A stretch of 20,415 bases of DNA from an uncultured Blautia sp. (GTDB taxonomy: Bacteria > Bacillota > Clostridia > Lachnospirales > Lachnospiraceae). The notes beneath the pieces were generated by a model. It searched no databases and was not told where the DNA came from. It saw nothing but the letters and a program-made list of their open reading frames with translations. The translations under genes and the position numbers were made by a program. Shown piece after piece: positions 14,047-20,415 of this stretch (within the stretch, counting starts at the first letter, position 1; each line of letters begins with the position of its first letter). The stretch is taken from NCBI GenBank assembly GCA_900541345.1, contig UQJE01000042.1:1-20415 (forward strand), read 5' to 3'.

Positions 14047-15681
14047 TTATTTCCGATTCTTTTTCAGATAAAGAACAACTCCGACTACAATCACCGCTGC
14101 TGCCACCAGGATTACAAATGGCAGAATCACAGTAGAATCGCCTGTATTTACAGATTTTTTGCTGTCAGATGTATCTGTATTCTCATCTGTTGTATTCTCA
14201 TTTTCTGTATTTGTGTTCGTCTTATCTGTTTGATTCTGTACAGAGGTATTCGTTTTACCGGAATCCCCCTGATTTTTCCCATCAGAAGAAGGCGCTTTCG
14301 TTACTTCCGGCGCTTTTGTTGTCTCAGGAGTCTTTGTAGGCTCTGCATTTCCGCCATATCCGTCTTCTGCAATTCCATTATCTACAATCGGCTTGCTTCC
14401 CGCAATACCAAACGGACTGAAAGAATGCGTACTGAATACCATAACCCCATCTTCTACATTTGGAATAATCGTCTCCATCGCTCCATTATCAAGAAGATGC
14501 TCTACGGAATAATCATATCCCTCTTTTACAGGAACAGTCACACTGATGTACTGTCCGTCCGGAATGATATATTCTGTATTGTTCTTTAAATCCCACAGTT
14601 CAAACTCATAAGATTTAAAAATTGCTGCGTCTTCCTCATTTGTGAAAGCATAACTCTCCCCGCTTGTTGCACGGAACTGTACATACCACGGAAGATTGAT
14701 CCCGGAAACAGAAATTCCGTTACAGGTATGATTCTGCTCTGCCATTTCTGCCATTTCCTGCTCGGAAAGATTTTCTTCTATATCAGAAGGCCGATCCATC
14801 TCTTCTTCAGAAGGCTCCTGCGGACGGTCAAAAATATTATTATCCTCTTCCCCAGGTGTTTCTGTTATCTCTGCGTCTGCTTCCGGTGTTACCGTCGCCT
14901 CAGGTGTTTCTTCCTCTTCCGGCACTTCTGTCACTCCCGGAGTCACCGTTGTTTCCGGCACTTCTCCTTCTGGCGTCACCTCTCCTTCCGGTGTTACAGA
15001 TACCTCAGGCACTTCTCCTTCCTCTGTCCCATCCTCTTCCGGTGTCACAGGTACATCAGGAGCACCTTCCTCTTCCGGCACTTCTGTCACTCCCGGAGTC
15101 ACCGTTGTTTCCGGTACTTCTGTCACTCCCGGAGTCACTGTTATTTCCGGTGCTTCTGTCACTCCCGGAGTCACCGTCGTCTCAGGTACTTCTCCTTCTG
15201 GTGTCTCTTCTACTTCCGGCGTCACAGTTGCTTCCGGCATCTCCATATCTGTATCTTCTTCCGGATATTCTCCTGAATTATTATTTTCTCCCTCTACAAA
15301 ACAGCTGACAATTACATTTACGTATCCTGTAATCATTCCCGTTTCTTTGTCATATCCAGAAATACCGGATAAATCTACTTCTTCGGAAGGCGTAAATATA
15401 ACCTTGCAGGACTGAATGTATTCAGACGGAATAAAATCTTTGTCTGCCCAGGATAAAATGCCATATTCACTCTTTGGAAGCGAAACCTGAGAAAGCTCTA
15501 TCGGCTCGGAAATTGTTACATTATCCGGTATCAGGTTACCTTTTGTTACTTCAGTTCCGTATTCCGCGGATGCGGTCACCGGATATATCTGTCCTCCAAG
15601 TAAAGACGCTGTCAAAACTGCCGCTGCCAGAACGGAAAGACCTTTTCTATTCGTTTTTTTCACCATTTTTTTCTGCTCCAT
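14047..15681 (-). CDS. Repeat-rich cell-wall-anchored surface protein
   Basis: A 544-residue exported protein. The N-terminus has a signal peptide (KKTNRKGLSVLAAAVLTASLLGGQ, with likely cleavage after VTASA). A small domain follows with LSQVSLPKSEYG..LSWAD...VIFTP, like extracellular repeats of Lachnospiraceae adhesins. Residues about 150-300 are low-complexity Pro/Thr/Val/Glu with a 12-residue period (VTPGVTEVPETT). A beta-rich domain ends in HSFSPFGIAG. A Thr/Asn/Lys stalk precedes the sorting signal SVNTGD (510-515), a hydrophobic segment and KKNRK. The SVNTG motif is a variant of LPxTG, so sortase anchoring is likely; no sortase is in the window. The ATG at 15681 has GGGAGGT upstream. Ligand and function are unknown. 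The long plus-strand ORFs opposite the repeats are shadows. Confidence 0.85.
   Translation of the reverse strand: MEQKKMVKKTNRKGLSVLAAAVLTASLLGGQIYPVTASAEYGTEVTKGNLIPDNVTISEPIELSQVSLPKSEYGILSWADKDFIPSEYIQSCKVIFTPSEEVDLSGISGYDKETGMITGYVNVIVSCFVEGENNNSGEYPEEDTDMEMPEATVTPEVEETPEGEVPETTVTPGVTEAPEITVTPGVTEVPETTVTPGVTEVPEEEGAPDVPVTPEEDGTEEGEVPEVSVTPEGEVTPEGEVPETTVTPGVTEVPEEEETPEATVTPEADAEITETPGEEDNNIFDRPQEPSEEEMDRPSDIEENLSEQEMAEMAEQNHTCNGISVSGINLPWYVQFRATSGESYAFTNEEDAAIFKSYEFELWDLKNNTEYIIPDGQYISVTVPVKEGYDYSVEHLLDNGAMETIIPNVEDGVMVFSTHSFSPFGIAGSKPIVDNGIAEDGYGGNAEPTKTPETTKAPEVTKAPSSDGKNQGDSGKTNTSVQNQTDKTNTNTENENTTDENTDTSDSKKSVNTGDSTVILPFVILVAAAVIVVGVVLYLKKNRK
14924..14959. repeat. Detached copy of the 36-base surface-protein repeat
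   Basis: Matches the tandem unit at 15080-15115 across its length apart from the last base, in the same orientation and frame, about 120 bases away. Recombination with the tandem block would delete an in-frame segment of the Pro/Thr/Glu stalk. Confidence 0.8.
15080..15187. repeat. Three tandem 36-base repeats in the surface protein gene
   Basis: Three adjacent copies of a 36-base unit (15080-15115, 15116-15151, 15152-15187) contain CACTCCCGGAGTCAC and differ at only a few positions. On the coding strand they give the 12-residue unit with VTPGVTEVP. The length is a multiple of three, so gain or loss of copies keeps the frame. A further, nearly identical copy lies at 14924-14959. Confidence 0.85.
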
Positions 15682-15695
15682 GTTTACCTCCCGGG

Positions 15696-15710
15696 GACGC
15701 TTTCTGCGTC
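15696..15710 (-). other. Small hairpin in the surface protein leader
   Basis: GACGC (15696-15700) and GCGTC (15706-15710) form a perfect 5-base stem with a 5-base loop, just 5' of the CCGGGAGGT ribosome site of the surface protein mRNA. It is short and may be incidental or may help mRNA stability. Confidence 0.35.
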
Positions 15711-15786
15711 ATCTATCTCATCTTTATGAAATTAATCTGTTCTTATCTTTATGTATATTTATCGGTGATACCTCTGTATCTCTATT

Positions 15787-15815
15787 ATAATAACAAATCT
15801 TTACTAATTTGTAAA
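15787..15815 (-). promoter_or_regulatory. Promoter of the surface protein gene
   Basis: On the minus strand, TTTACA (15810-15815) and TATTAT (15787-15792) are 17 bases apart. A TATAAT overlaps the -10 at 15784-15789 with less favourable spacing. The long leader (about 100 bases) before the ATG is AT-rich. A palindrome covers the -35. Confidence 0.55.
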
Positions 15816-15817
15816 GA
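15798..15817. promoter_or_regulatory. Palindromic operator candidate over the surface protein -35
   Basis: TCTTTAC and GTAAAGA form a perfect 7-base inverted repeat with a 6-base spacer, overlapping the -35 TTTACA of the minus-strand promoter. The position fits a repressor or regulator site. No regulator gene is adjacent, and the region is AT-rich, so chance cannot be excluded. Confidence 0.4.
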
Positions 15818-15907
15818 ATTTGTAATAATATTTTTTCATTTTTTATCGAAAGAATTATACCATATTTCCCCTGTTTTTTACACCCCTGAATTTACTTTTT
15901 TCACCCC

Positions 15908-15936
15908 TTGCTTTTTTCGTCAAAATCATGTATATT
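15908..15936 (+). promoter_or_regulatory. Promoter of the CNNM/CBS gene
   Basis: TTGCTT (15908-15913) and TATATT (15931-15936) are 17 bases apart, about 37 bases before the TTG start, with an AAGGAGTG ribosome site between. This is the only clear plus-strand promoter in the 291-base intergenic region 15682-15972, which otherwise holds the divergent surface protein promoter and no coding sequence. Confidence 0.6.
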
Positions 15937-15956
15937 TTTACTCAAATATTAAAAAA

Positions 15957-15964
15957 TAAGGAGT
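15957..15964 (+). promoter_or_regulatory. Ribosome site for the TTG start of the CNNM/CBS gene
   Basis: A strong AAGGAG-type site stands just ahead of TTG at 15973-15975, and the next residues DSSVPIQAVTIV lead into the first membrane helix. The nearest in-frame ATG lies within that helix, so TTG is the credible start. Confidence 0.65.
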
Positions 15965-15972
15965 GAACAATT

Positions 15973-17244
15973 TTGGACTCAAGTGTTCCCATACAGGCGG
16001 TTACTATTGTACTTATGATTCTTCTTTCTGCATTTTTTTCTTCTGCAGAAACAGCCATGACAACAGTAAACCGCATTCGTATTCAGGCTCTTATGGAACA
16101 GGGAGACAAGCGAGCTATTATACTGGATAAGGTGATTTCCAATTCCAGCAAAATGCTCAGCACAATTTTAATTGGAAACAATATTGTAAACATCTCCGCT
16201 TCTTCACTTGTGACAACCCTGACAATCCAGGTACTGGGCAATGTCTATGTCGGAGCGGCAACCGGGGCACTTACCCTGATCATTTTACTTTTTGGTGAAA
16301 TCACACCGAAGACACTGGCATCACTTCACGCAGAGAAAATCGCGCTGTCCTATGCCAAAATTATATATTTTCTTACAATTATTTTAACTCCTGTTGTTTT
16401 TATTGTAGGAAAACTTGGTAATGGCGTAATGTATCTTCTTCGCGTAGACCCTAATGCAAAGGCAAATCCCATGACAGAACACGAGCTTCGTACTCTTGTA
16501 AACGTAAGCCAGGAAGACGGAGTGATTGAGCGGGAAGAAAAGCAGATGATTTACAATGTGTTTGATTTTGGTGATTCCACCGCAAAAGATGTTATGATTC
16601 CAAGAATCGACATGACTTTTGTGGACATTAACGCCACTTACGACGAGTTAATGGAAATATTCCGGGAAGATATGCACACCCGCTTTCCGGTTTACGAAGA
16701 AAACACAGATAATATCATAGGAATCATTAATATAAAGGACTTAATCCTTTATCCCAAAAATCAGGAATTTTCCATACAAAATATCCTAAGGGAACCATAT
16801 TTCACATATGAATATAAAAGGACTGCCGATTTAATGGTAGAAATGCGTAAAGCCTCTGTAAATCTTGCCATTGTTCTTGATGAATACGGCTCCACTGCCG
16901 GTCTTGTTACACTGGAGGACCTTCTGGAGGAAATCGTGGGAGAAATCCGCGATGAATATGATGAAGACGAAGAAGAAGACTTAAAAGAAATTCAGCCCGG
17001 CAAAGAATACATTGCTCTTGGTTCCGCCAAGCTTGATGATATTAATGAGGCCTTGTCCATTCATCTGGAATCCGAAGATTACGACTCTGTAGGCGGTTAT
17101 ATCATCGAACAGCTGGATTCTCTTCCTTCCCAGGGACAATCTGTTACTCTGGAAAACGGAATCCGTCTCGTAGTAGACGAGCTGGATAAAAACCGAATTG
17201 AAGCCGTACATATCTGGCTTCCGGAAACTTCCGACCACAAATAA
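15973..17244 (+). CDS. CNNM/CBS-domain membrane protein (HlyC/CorC, hemolysin-like family)
   Basis: A 423-residue membrane protein and the only plus-strand gene in the window. The N-terminal DUF21/CNNM domain (about 1-190) begins VTIVLMILLSAFFSSAETA, contains LIILLFGEITPKTLAS and ends in a further membrane segment (FLTIILTPVVFIVGKLG). Two CBS motifs follow: DVMIPRIDMTFVDINATYDE with TRFPVYEENTDNIIGIINIKDL, and LMVEMRKASVNLAIVLDEYGSTAGLVTLEDLLEEIVGEI. The C-terminal CorC/HlyC transporter-associated domain includes DSVGGYIIEQLDSLPSQGQSV. Relatives are linked to magnesium or cobalt efflux; 'hemolysin' is a historical name and no toxin role is implied. The start is TTG, chosen because AAGGAGTG lies 7 bases upstream and no ATG is near. 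Confidence 0.93.
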   Translation: MDSSVPIQAVTIVLMILLSAFFSSAETAMTTVNRIRIQALMEQGDKRAIILDKVISNSSKMLSTILIGNNIVNISASSLVTTLTIQVLGNVYVGAATGALTLIILLFGEITPKTLASLHAEKIALSYAKIIYFLTIILTPVVFIVGKLGNGVMYLLRVDPNAKANPMTEHELRTLVNVSQEDGVIEREEKQMIYNVFDFGDSTAKDVMIPRIDMTFVDINATYDELMEIFREDMHTRFPVYEENTDNIIGIINIKDLILYPKNQEFSIQNILREPYFTYEYKRTADLMVEMRKASVNLAIVLDEYGSTAGLVTLEDLLEEIVGEIRDEYDEDEEEDLKEIQPGKEYIALGSAKLDDINEALSIHLESEDYDSVGGYIIEQLDSLPSQGQSVTLENGIRLVVDELDKNRIEAVHIWLPETSDHK

Positions 17245-17261
17245 TTTTTCTGAAATGAAAG

Positions 17262-17311
17262 CCCCGGATTTTAGTATAAAACGAAAGTCCGGGGTCTTCT
17301 TATTTTTATTT
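17262..17311 (+). terminator. Intrinsic terminator of the CNNM/CBS gene
   Basis: An 11-base stem (17262-17272 with 17284-17294, one G-U) headed by CCCCGGA, with an 11-base loop, followed by TCTTCTTATTTTTATTT. It lies 17 bases after the stop. The convergent YdcF-like gene ends inside the T tract, so the same hairpin may also serve the minus strand, although the minus side has a weaker T tract. Confidence 0.85.
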
Positions 17312-17902
17312 CGGCATCAACAGAGAAAACTGCCGGATAATCCTCTCAACCTCTCCCATCACTGCCTGTATCCCTTCTTCTGTATTGTTCCAGTTTTCCC
17401 TTGTAACCCCATCTACATCAGACGTACATACAAGAAATTCAGTCTCCGGGTATGCTCTCTGATAATACATTTTGCATCTTCTCGCATGGTAGGCTTTGCA
17501 GCAGAGAATTCCTCTTCTGACAACAATCCCCGCCTCATCTGTTACTTTTCTGGAGTACATGGCATTCTCATAAGTAAAAGTTGCTTTTTCTTCCCGAAGA
17601 ATTGCCTGTTCTGAAACTCCATTTTCCAGAAGTACACTTTTTAAAAACTCCCATTCTGTAAGAAACTCTCCCTTATATTTTTCTTTTTTTGCCAGTACTC
17701 CGGAAAAACAGCCTTTTGTCACGCTATACTTTCCGCTTGGCAGTACATACGGCGCATAGTTTTCCTTATAAAGACACGCTGCTCTCTCTGCCATCTGAGG
17801 ATACCCATTTCCCGGAACAAAAATCACATCTGCCTTTTCCGAACTGTCCTCCACAAAAATAAACTCCTCTATCTCTTTTAAAAACTCTCTGTACTTTTCC
17901 AT
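17306..17902 (-). CDS. YdcF/DUF218 family protein
   Basis: A 198-residue soluble protein of the YdcF (DUF218) superfamily. The Rossmann-like fold is suggested by ADVIFVPGNGYPQMAERAACLY near the N-terminus, followed by a conserved acidic/asparagine motif EEKATFTYENAMYSRKV and a basic segment CCKAYHARRCKMYYQ. No membrane segment is seen, unlike the SanA/ElyC branch, so it is probably cytoplasmic. Family members bind nucleotide-like ligands such as SAM, or are linked to envelope metabolism; the role here is not known. The ATG at 17902 is preceded by GGCAGGT. A promoter lies directly upstream, so it is probably transcribed independently of the amidase gene. Confidence 0.85.
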   Translation of the reverse strand: MEKYREFLKEIEEFIFVEDSSEKADVIFVPGNGYPQMAERAACLYKENYAPYVLPSGKYSVTKGCFSGVLAKKEKYKGEFLTEWEFLKSVLLENGVSEQAILREEKATFTYENAMYSRKVTDEAGIVVRRGILCCKAYHARRCKMYYQRAYPETEFLVCTSDVDGVTRENWNNTEEGIQAVMGEVERIIRQFSLLMPK

Positions 17903-17929
17903 ATTTTACCTGCCTGTACTTTTCTTTCT

Positions 17930-17958
17930 ATTGTAACACAGCAGCTATTTTGTGACAA
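17930..17958 (-). promoter_or_regulatory. Promoter of the YdcF-like gene
   Basis: On the minus strand, TTGTCA (17953-17958, inside the last codons of the amidase) and TACAAT (17930-17935) are separated by 17 bases, about 28 bases before the ATG. Both hexamers match consensus at five of six positions. Confidence 0.65.
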
Positions 17959-18709
17959 TCAGGGTACTGTACCCTTCGTCGCGAAGACGTTGTTCCATAC
18001 GAATGGCGTTTCCAAGCTGCATAAAAGCGCCAACCTGTACCTTATAAAATCCGTCTTCATATAGAAGAAATGCCGGAAATCCCTTATCTGTGAGCTGATA
18101 CACAAGCCTGTCGGCATTTTCCCTGCTTTTAAAAGCTCCCACCTGCACTCTGTAATACAGAGGCGATTCTACCGTCTCTTCATCAAGCGTTCCTGTAATT
18201 GCCTCCGCTATCGCTTCTGCAATCTCCTGAAACTTATCGTTAAAAAGCCGATTATCTGTATCAGAATTGATAAAACCTGTTTCAATCAACAAAGCCGGCA
18301 TTTTTGTTCTTCGGAGAACCACAAGTCCCGGTCTTTCCTTTACCCCGATTTCCCGAAAGCCCAACTCTCCAAGTGCCCCTATGATATTCTGCGCCATTTC
18401 GTATTTTACGCCGCTCTTATCATAAACAAGAACCTCAACCCCATTATACTGATTTGCCTGCGGACTGCTGTTTCTGTGAAAAGAAATAAAATAATCAACT
18501 CCTGCCTGGTTTGCCAGACGTGTCTTTTCAAACGGTGTCTGATATATATCCGTTGTCCTTGTATACAAAACATCTATCCCATTATCTGCCAGAATCTTTC
18601 CAACAGCCATAGCAAGCTTCAAATTATCATCTTTTTCCTGACGCCCTTCATAAACTGCTCCCGGATCGACGCCGCCGTGGCCTGCGTCTAACATAATCGA
18701 ATACGGCAT
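17945..18709 (-). CDS. N-acetylmuramoyl-L-alanine amidase with SPOR domain, CwlC-like
   Basis: Zinc amidase (Amidase_3) that cleaves the bond between MurNAc and the peptide stem of peptidoglycan; 254 residues. The zinc ligands and catalytic glutamate are visible: H11 in LDAGHGG, E25 in EGRQEKD, H78 in ISFHRNSS and E143 in LLIETGF. A C-terminal SPOR peptidoglycan-binding region (about 185-254) has two RVQVGAF/KVQVGAF repeats. There is no signal peptide: the protein begins MPYSIMLDAGHGG. This size and layout match CwlC of Bacillus subtilis, a mother-cell lysis enzyme made late in sporulation. A similar role is plausible but unproven. The ATG at 18709 has AAAGGAAA about 10 bases upstream. Confidence 0.93.
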   Translation of the reverse strand: MPYSIMLDAGHGGVDPGAVYEGRQEKDDNLKLAMAVGKILADNGIDVLYTRTTDIYQTPFEKTRLANQAGVDYFISFHRNSSPQANQYNGVEVLVYDKSGVKYEMAQNIIGALGELGFREIGVKERPGLVVLRRTKMPALLIETGFINSDTDNRLFNDKFQEIAEAIAEAITGTLDEETVESPLYYRVQVGAFKSRENADRLVYQLTDKGFPAFLLYEDGFYKVQVGAFMQLGNAIRMEQRLRDEGYSTLIVTK

Positions 18710-18737
18710 ATTGTTTGTTTCCTTTCTTATCTTCTAT

Positions 18738-18765
18738 ATAATAAGATATGCCGTTTTTCTATAAA
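18738..18765 (-). promoter_or_regulatory. Possible promoter of the amidase gene
   Basis: On the minus strand, TTTATA (18760-18765) and TATTAT (18738-18743) are 16 bases apart. The same stretch has CATATCTT (18743-18750), which resembles the CATANNNT -10 of mother-cell sigma factors, without a clear matching -35. Both readings are weak. The 69-base gap has no clear terminator. Confidence 0.35.
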
Positions 18766-18778
18766 TGCCCTTCATTTT

Positions 18779-19702
18779 CTATAGACAGGTAAACTCTCCT
18801 GTTTTCTGGCTGTAATGATAAATGTGCGATGATAAATACTCCTCTTCTGTCGTAGCTTCCTGAATTGTCTCTGCCAGAACTTCCTTTAAATCCTCCGAAG
18901 TAACCAGATTTGCATTATGCACCATTACCTCATGAATACTTGTAAAAGCAAGATACAAATCTCCGTCTAGAAGCTGACTAAGCCGTTTTGCTACCCCCGG
19001 AAGGAACACCGCAACAGCACCGTTTGTCTTATTTACCGTGCTGAGACAATTCCCTCGCACTGCATCTTTTCTGAGATTTATATCTTTTTCCATAAATTCT
19101 TCCCCTTCATACGCCGGATTATAAAGAAGCTTCTGCCACTCATAAATCCTTGGCGGAGACATTCGATATGTGTTATATATTGCTTCTTTGAATACTTCTG
19201 CCACATTCTTTCCCCAACCTGCCACAAACCGCCTCATAACCTTTGTGCTGTTTACCACTCCCCCATCCTCCGATATTTTCATATAAAGCACAAGAGCAAT
19301 CTCTCCTTCCGCCGCATAAACAGCGCCTTTCAGACTTTCTTCATGTTTTTCTAAATTCAAAGGGCGTATAAAGAGATAATCTTTTGCCTTTTCATATGTG
19401 CTGAGCCTTTCTGCAATTTTTACAAATTCTTCCCCGGAAACTTTTTTAAGCTGTATCATAATGATTTCTGCAATTTCTTCCAGAGAAACATCGTTGCAAT
19501 AACGTTCATATAAATCTTCCGCGTAAAAACCGCACACCTCCTTCGTCCCATCATAACCAACGAGTTCTATAAATAATTTATCTCCTGTGGGCGTGTATGG
19601 TCCGCCCTTTTCCTGAAAATAAATCTTCTCCTCCGAAATCCGCATTGTTTCTTTTAAAACAAGGCGCAGTTTCCCTACAAACTCCTCATACATCATTTCC
19701 AT
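18779..19702 (-). CDS. DUF5688 family protein
   Basis: A 307-residue protein of unknown function, recognised as DUF5688 by its size and by the C-terminal pattern: a conserved turn around GNCLSTVNKTNGAVAVFLPG, then LLDGDLYLAFTSIHEVMVH, and a final EEYLSSHIYHYSQKTGEF. The family is abundant in Lachnospiraceae and related gut Clostridia. No signal peptide or membrane segment is seen; the N-terminal 100 residues (MYEEFVGKLRLVLKET, with YERYCNDVSLEEIAEII) look helical. The frame stays open upstream to 19885, but that extension has a cysteine- and serine-rich sequence unlike coding DNA and crosses a promoter and hairpin. The ATG at 19702 has AAAGGA upstream. A promoter with a palindromic operator lies about 140 bases ahead, so it is probably regulated. 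Confidence 0.8.
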   Translation of the reverse strand: MEMMYEEFVGKLRLVLKETMRISEEKIYFQEKGGPYTPTGDKLFIELVGYDGTKEVCGFYAEDLYERYCNDVSLEEIAEIIMIQLKKVSGEEFVKIAERLSTYEKAKDYLFIRPLNLEKHEESLKGAVYAAEGEIALVLYMKISEDGGVVNSTKVMRRFVAGWGKNVAEVFKEAIYNTYRMSPPRIYEWQKLLYNPAYEGEEFMEKDINLRKDAVRGNCLSTVNKTNGAVAVFLPGVAKRLSQLLDGDLYLAFTSIHEVMVHNANLVTSEDLKEVLAETIQEATTEEEYLSSHIYHYSQKTGEFTCL

Positions 19703-19796
19703 ATGCAATTCCTTTCTTTGTGAATAAAGGTCGGACAGACTGCCCGGATAAAATAGATTCCTGCACAGAAAATCCCTGCAAAAAAGATTTTTCTGC

Positions 19797-19823
19797 ACAA
19801 AAGAAGGGAGCAGACGCTCCCTT
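19797..19823 (-). terminator. Hairpin terminator or attenuator in the DUF5688 leader
   Basis: A perfect 8-base stem AAGGGAGC/GCTCCCTT (19804-19811 and 19816-19823) with a 4-base loop is followed on the minus strand by CTTTTGTG. It could end the phosphatase transcript. It also lies only about 10 bases after the predicted start of the DUF5688 transcript, so it could cap or attenuate it. Confidence 0.65.
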
Positions 19824-19827
19824 GAGC

Positions 19828-19843
19828 TACTGTAGCTACAGTA
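19828..19843. promoter_or_regulatory. Perfect 16-base palindromic operator
   Basis: TACTGTAGCTACAGTA is a perfect palindrome covering the end of the -10 and the transcription start of the minus-strand promoter, the usual place for a repressor. The TGTA/TACA half-sites recall operators of the BlaI/MecI/CopY repressor class, but the arrangement is not the textbook one. No regulator gene is seen in the window. Confidence 0.65.
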
Positions 19844-19868
19844 TAAACAATATTTATTTGTTTGTAAA
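19840..19868 (-). promoter_or_regulatory. Strong promoter upstream of the DUF5688 gene
   Basis: On the minus strand, TTTACA (19863-19868) and TATACT (19840-19845) are exactly 17 bases apart. The predicted start is near 19833. Between this point and the ATG at 19702 is a leader of about 130 bases carrying the operator, the hairpin and a second, weaker inverted repeat around 19750-19800. No other gene is seen in 19703-19897. Confidence 0.75.
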
Positions 19869-19897
19869 GAAAATTCGTTCGACAAAACTCCGGCTTC

Positions 19898-20386
19898 TTA
19901 ATGAGAAAGTACTCCACTTTCTTTCAGATATTGCAAAAATCCCTCACAACCTTCTACAATATCCCTGTATGTGACCCTAAAATCTCCAGTATACCAAGGA
20001 TCTGCAATATCACGCGGACAACTGCTGTAAGAAAGAAATAACTTTACCTTATTTTCCGGATCACTCCCCAAAATGCGCATCATATTGCGAATATTTCTTT
20101 CCTCCATGCCCAGAATATAATCGTATTTCTCATAATCACTTTTCTTTAACTGAACTGCCCGTTTTCCGTCACAGCGAATACCATGCTTCGCCAATTCCTC
20201 TCTTGCCGGAGGATACACGGGATTTCCGATTCCATTCCAGATTTCCTCTGTACTTGTTGCTGCTGATTCAATATAAAACTGTTCTTCCATGTTTCGTTTC
20301 GAAACCATGTCTTTTAAAATAAATTCAGCCATTGGGCTGCGGCAGATGTTGCCGTGGCAAATAAATAGTACCTTTATTTTCTCCAT
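19898..20386 (-). CDS. Low-molecular-weight protein tyrosine phosphatase
   Basis: A 162-residue cytoplasmic phosphatase of the low-molecular-weight class. The phosphate-binding loop CHGNICRSP starts at C10 (nucleophile), with R16 and S17. The general acid aspartate is D129 in DIADPWYTGDF. Length and motifs match the YfkJ/PtpA group, which dephosphorylates protein tyrosine or, in some species, arginine residues; PtpA- and YwlE-type specificity cannot be told apart with certainty here. An ATG at 20386 with GAGGAGAT upstream fixes the start. No tyrosine kinase or capsule gene is next to it. It is followed by the DUF5688 gene, which has its own promoter, so the two are probably separate units. 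Confidence 0.95.
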   Translation of the reverse strand: MEKIKVLFICHGNICRSPMAEFILKDMVSKRNMEEQFYIESAATSTEEIWNGIGNPVYPPAREELAKHGIRCDGKRAVQLKKSDYEKYDYILGMEERNIRNMMRILGSDPENKVKLFLSYSSCPRDIADPWYTGDFRVTYRDIVEGCEGFLQYLKESGVLSH

Positions 20387-20415
20387 TTTATCTCCTCATA
20401 TCCTCTCAAAGCCTT

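Noticed and set aside
15080..15187. CRISPR-like array
   Set aside because: The 36-base units are directly adjacent with no spacers and encode the protein repeat in frame.
14728..15308. Long plus-strand reading frames opposite the surface protein repeats
   Set aside because: They mirror the Pro/Thr/Glu repeats (runs of Arg/His/Cys/Phe or Leu/Pro), lack ribosome sites and overlap a well-supported minus-strand gene.
19703..19885. N-terminal extension of the DUF5688 protein
   Set aside because: The extra 61 residues are cysteine- and serine-rich, cross a strong promoter, operator and hairpin, and have no ribosome site. The ATG at 19702 does.

Overview
This is a low-to-mid GC Firmicutes chromosome segment. 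Its six-cysteine SCIFF peptide/maturase pair, fused SecDF, DUF5688 and TIGR04086 proteins, and the order secDF-recJ-apt-relA-MBL-hemZ-hisS-aspS point to a Clostridia member, most likely Lachnospiraceae (Blautia-like). The genus is an inference from gene content and order, not from a marker gene. Nearly all genes lie on the minus strand. The exception is one CNNM/CBS membrane protein.

Reading in the direction of transcription (high to low coordinates), the right end (17.3-20.4 kb) holds a low-molecular-weight protein tyrosine phosphatase, a DUF5688 protein behind a strong promoter with a perfect palindromic operator, a signal-less SPOR-domain amidase resembling CwlC, and a YdcF-type protein. 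A bidirectional-looking terminator separates these from the convergent plus-strand CNNM/CBS gene. That gene diverges from a repeat-rich, probably sortase-anchored surface protein across a 291-base AT-rich intergenic region carrying promoters for both strands.

Next comes a small four-helix TIGR04086 membrane protein, then the 46-residue SCIFF precursor scfA (too short for ordinary ORF calling), an intrinsic terminator, and its radical SAM maturase scfB. The fused Sec translocon accessory secDF follows, its cytoplasmic tail interrupted at an A6 run, and then recJ. A sigma-A-type promoter before apt starts a tight housekeeping operon: apt, a bifunctional (p)ppGpp synthetase/hydrolase, a glyoxalase II-like metallohydrolase, hemZ, a stand-alone HD-GYP protein, hisS and aspS (cut by the window edge). 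Three of these junctions overlap or nearly touch, which suggests translational coupling.

The operon groups purine salvage, the stringent response, histidine and aspartate tRNA charging, and a potential cyclic-dinucleotide phosphodiesterase. No tRNA, rRNA, CRISPR array, transposase or phage gene was seen. The points most worth following are the secDF tail frameshift, the operator/promoter/terminator cassette upstream of the DUF5688 gene, the SCIFF locus architecture, the embedded HD-GYP gene, and the repeat-bearing surface protein.
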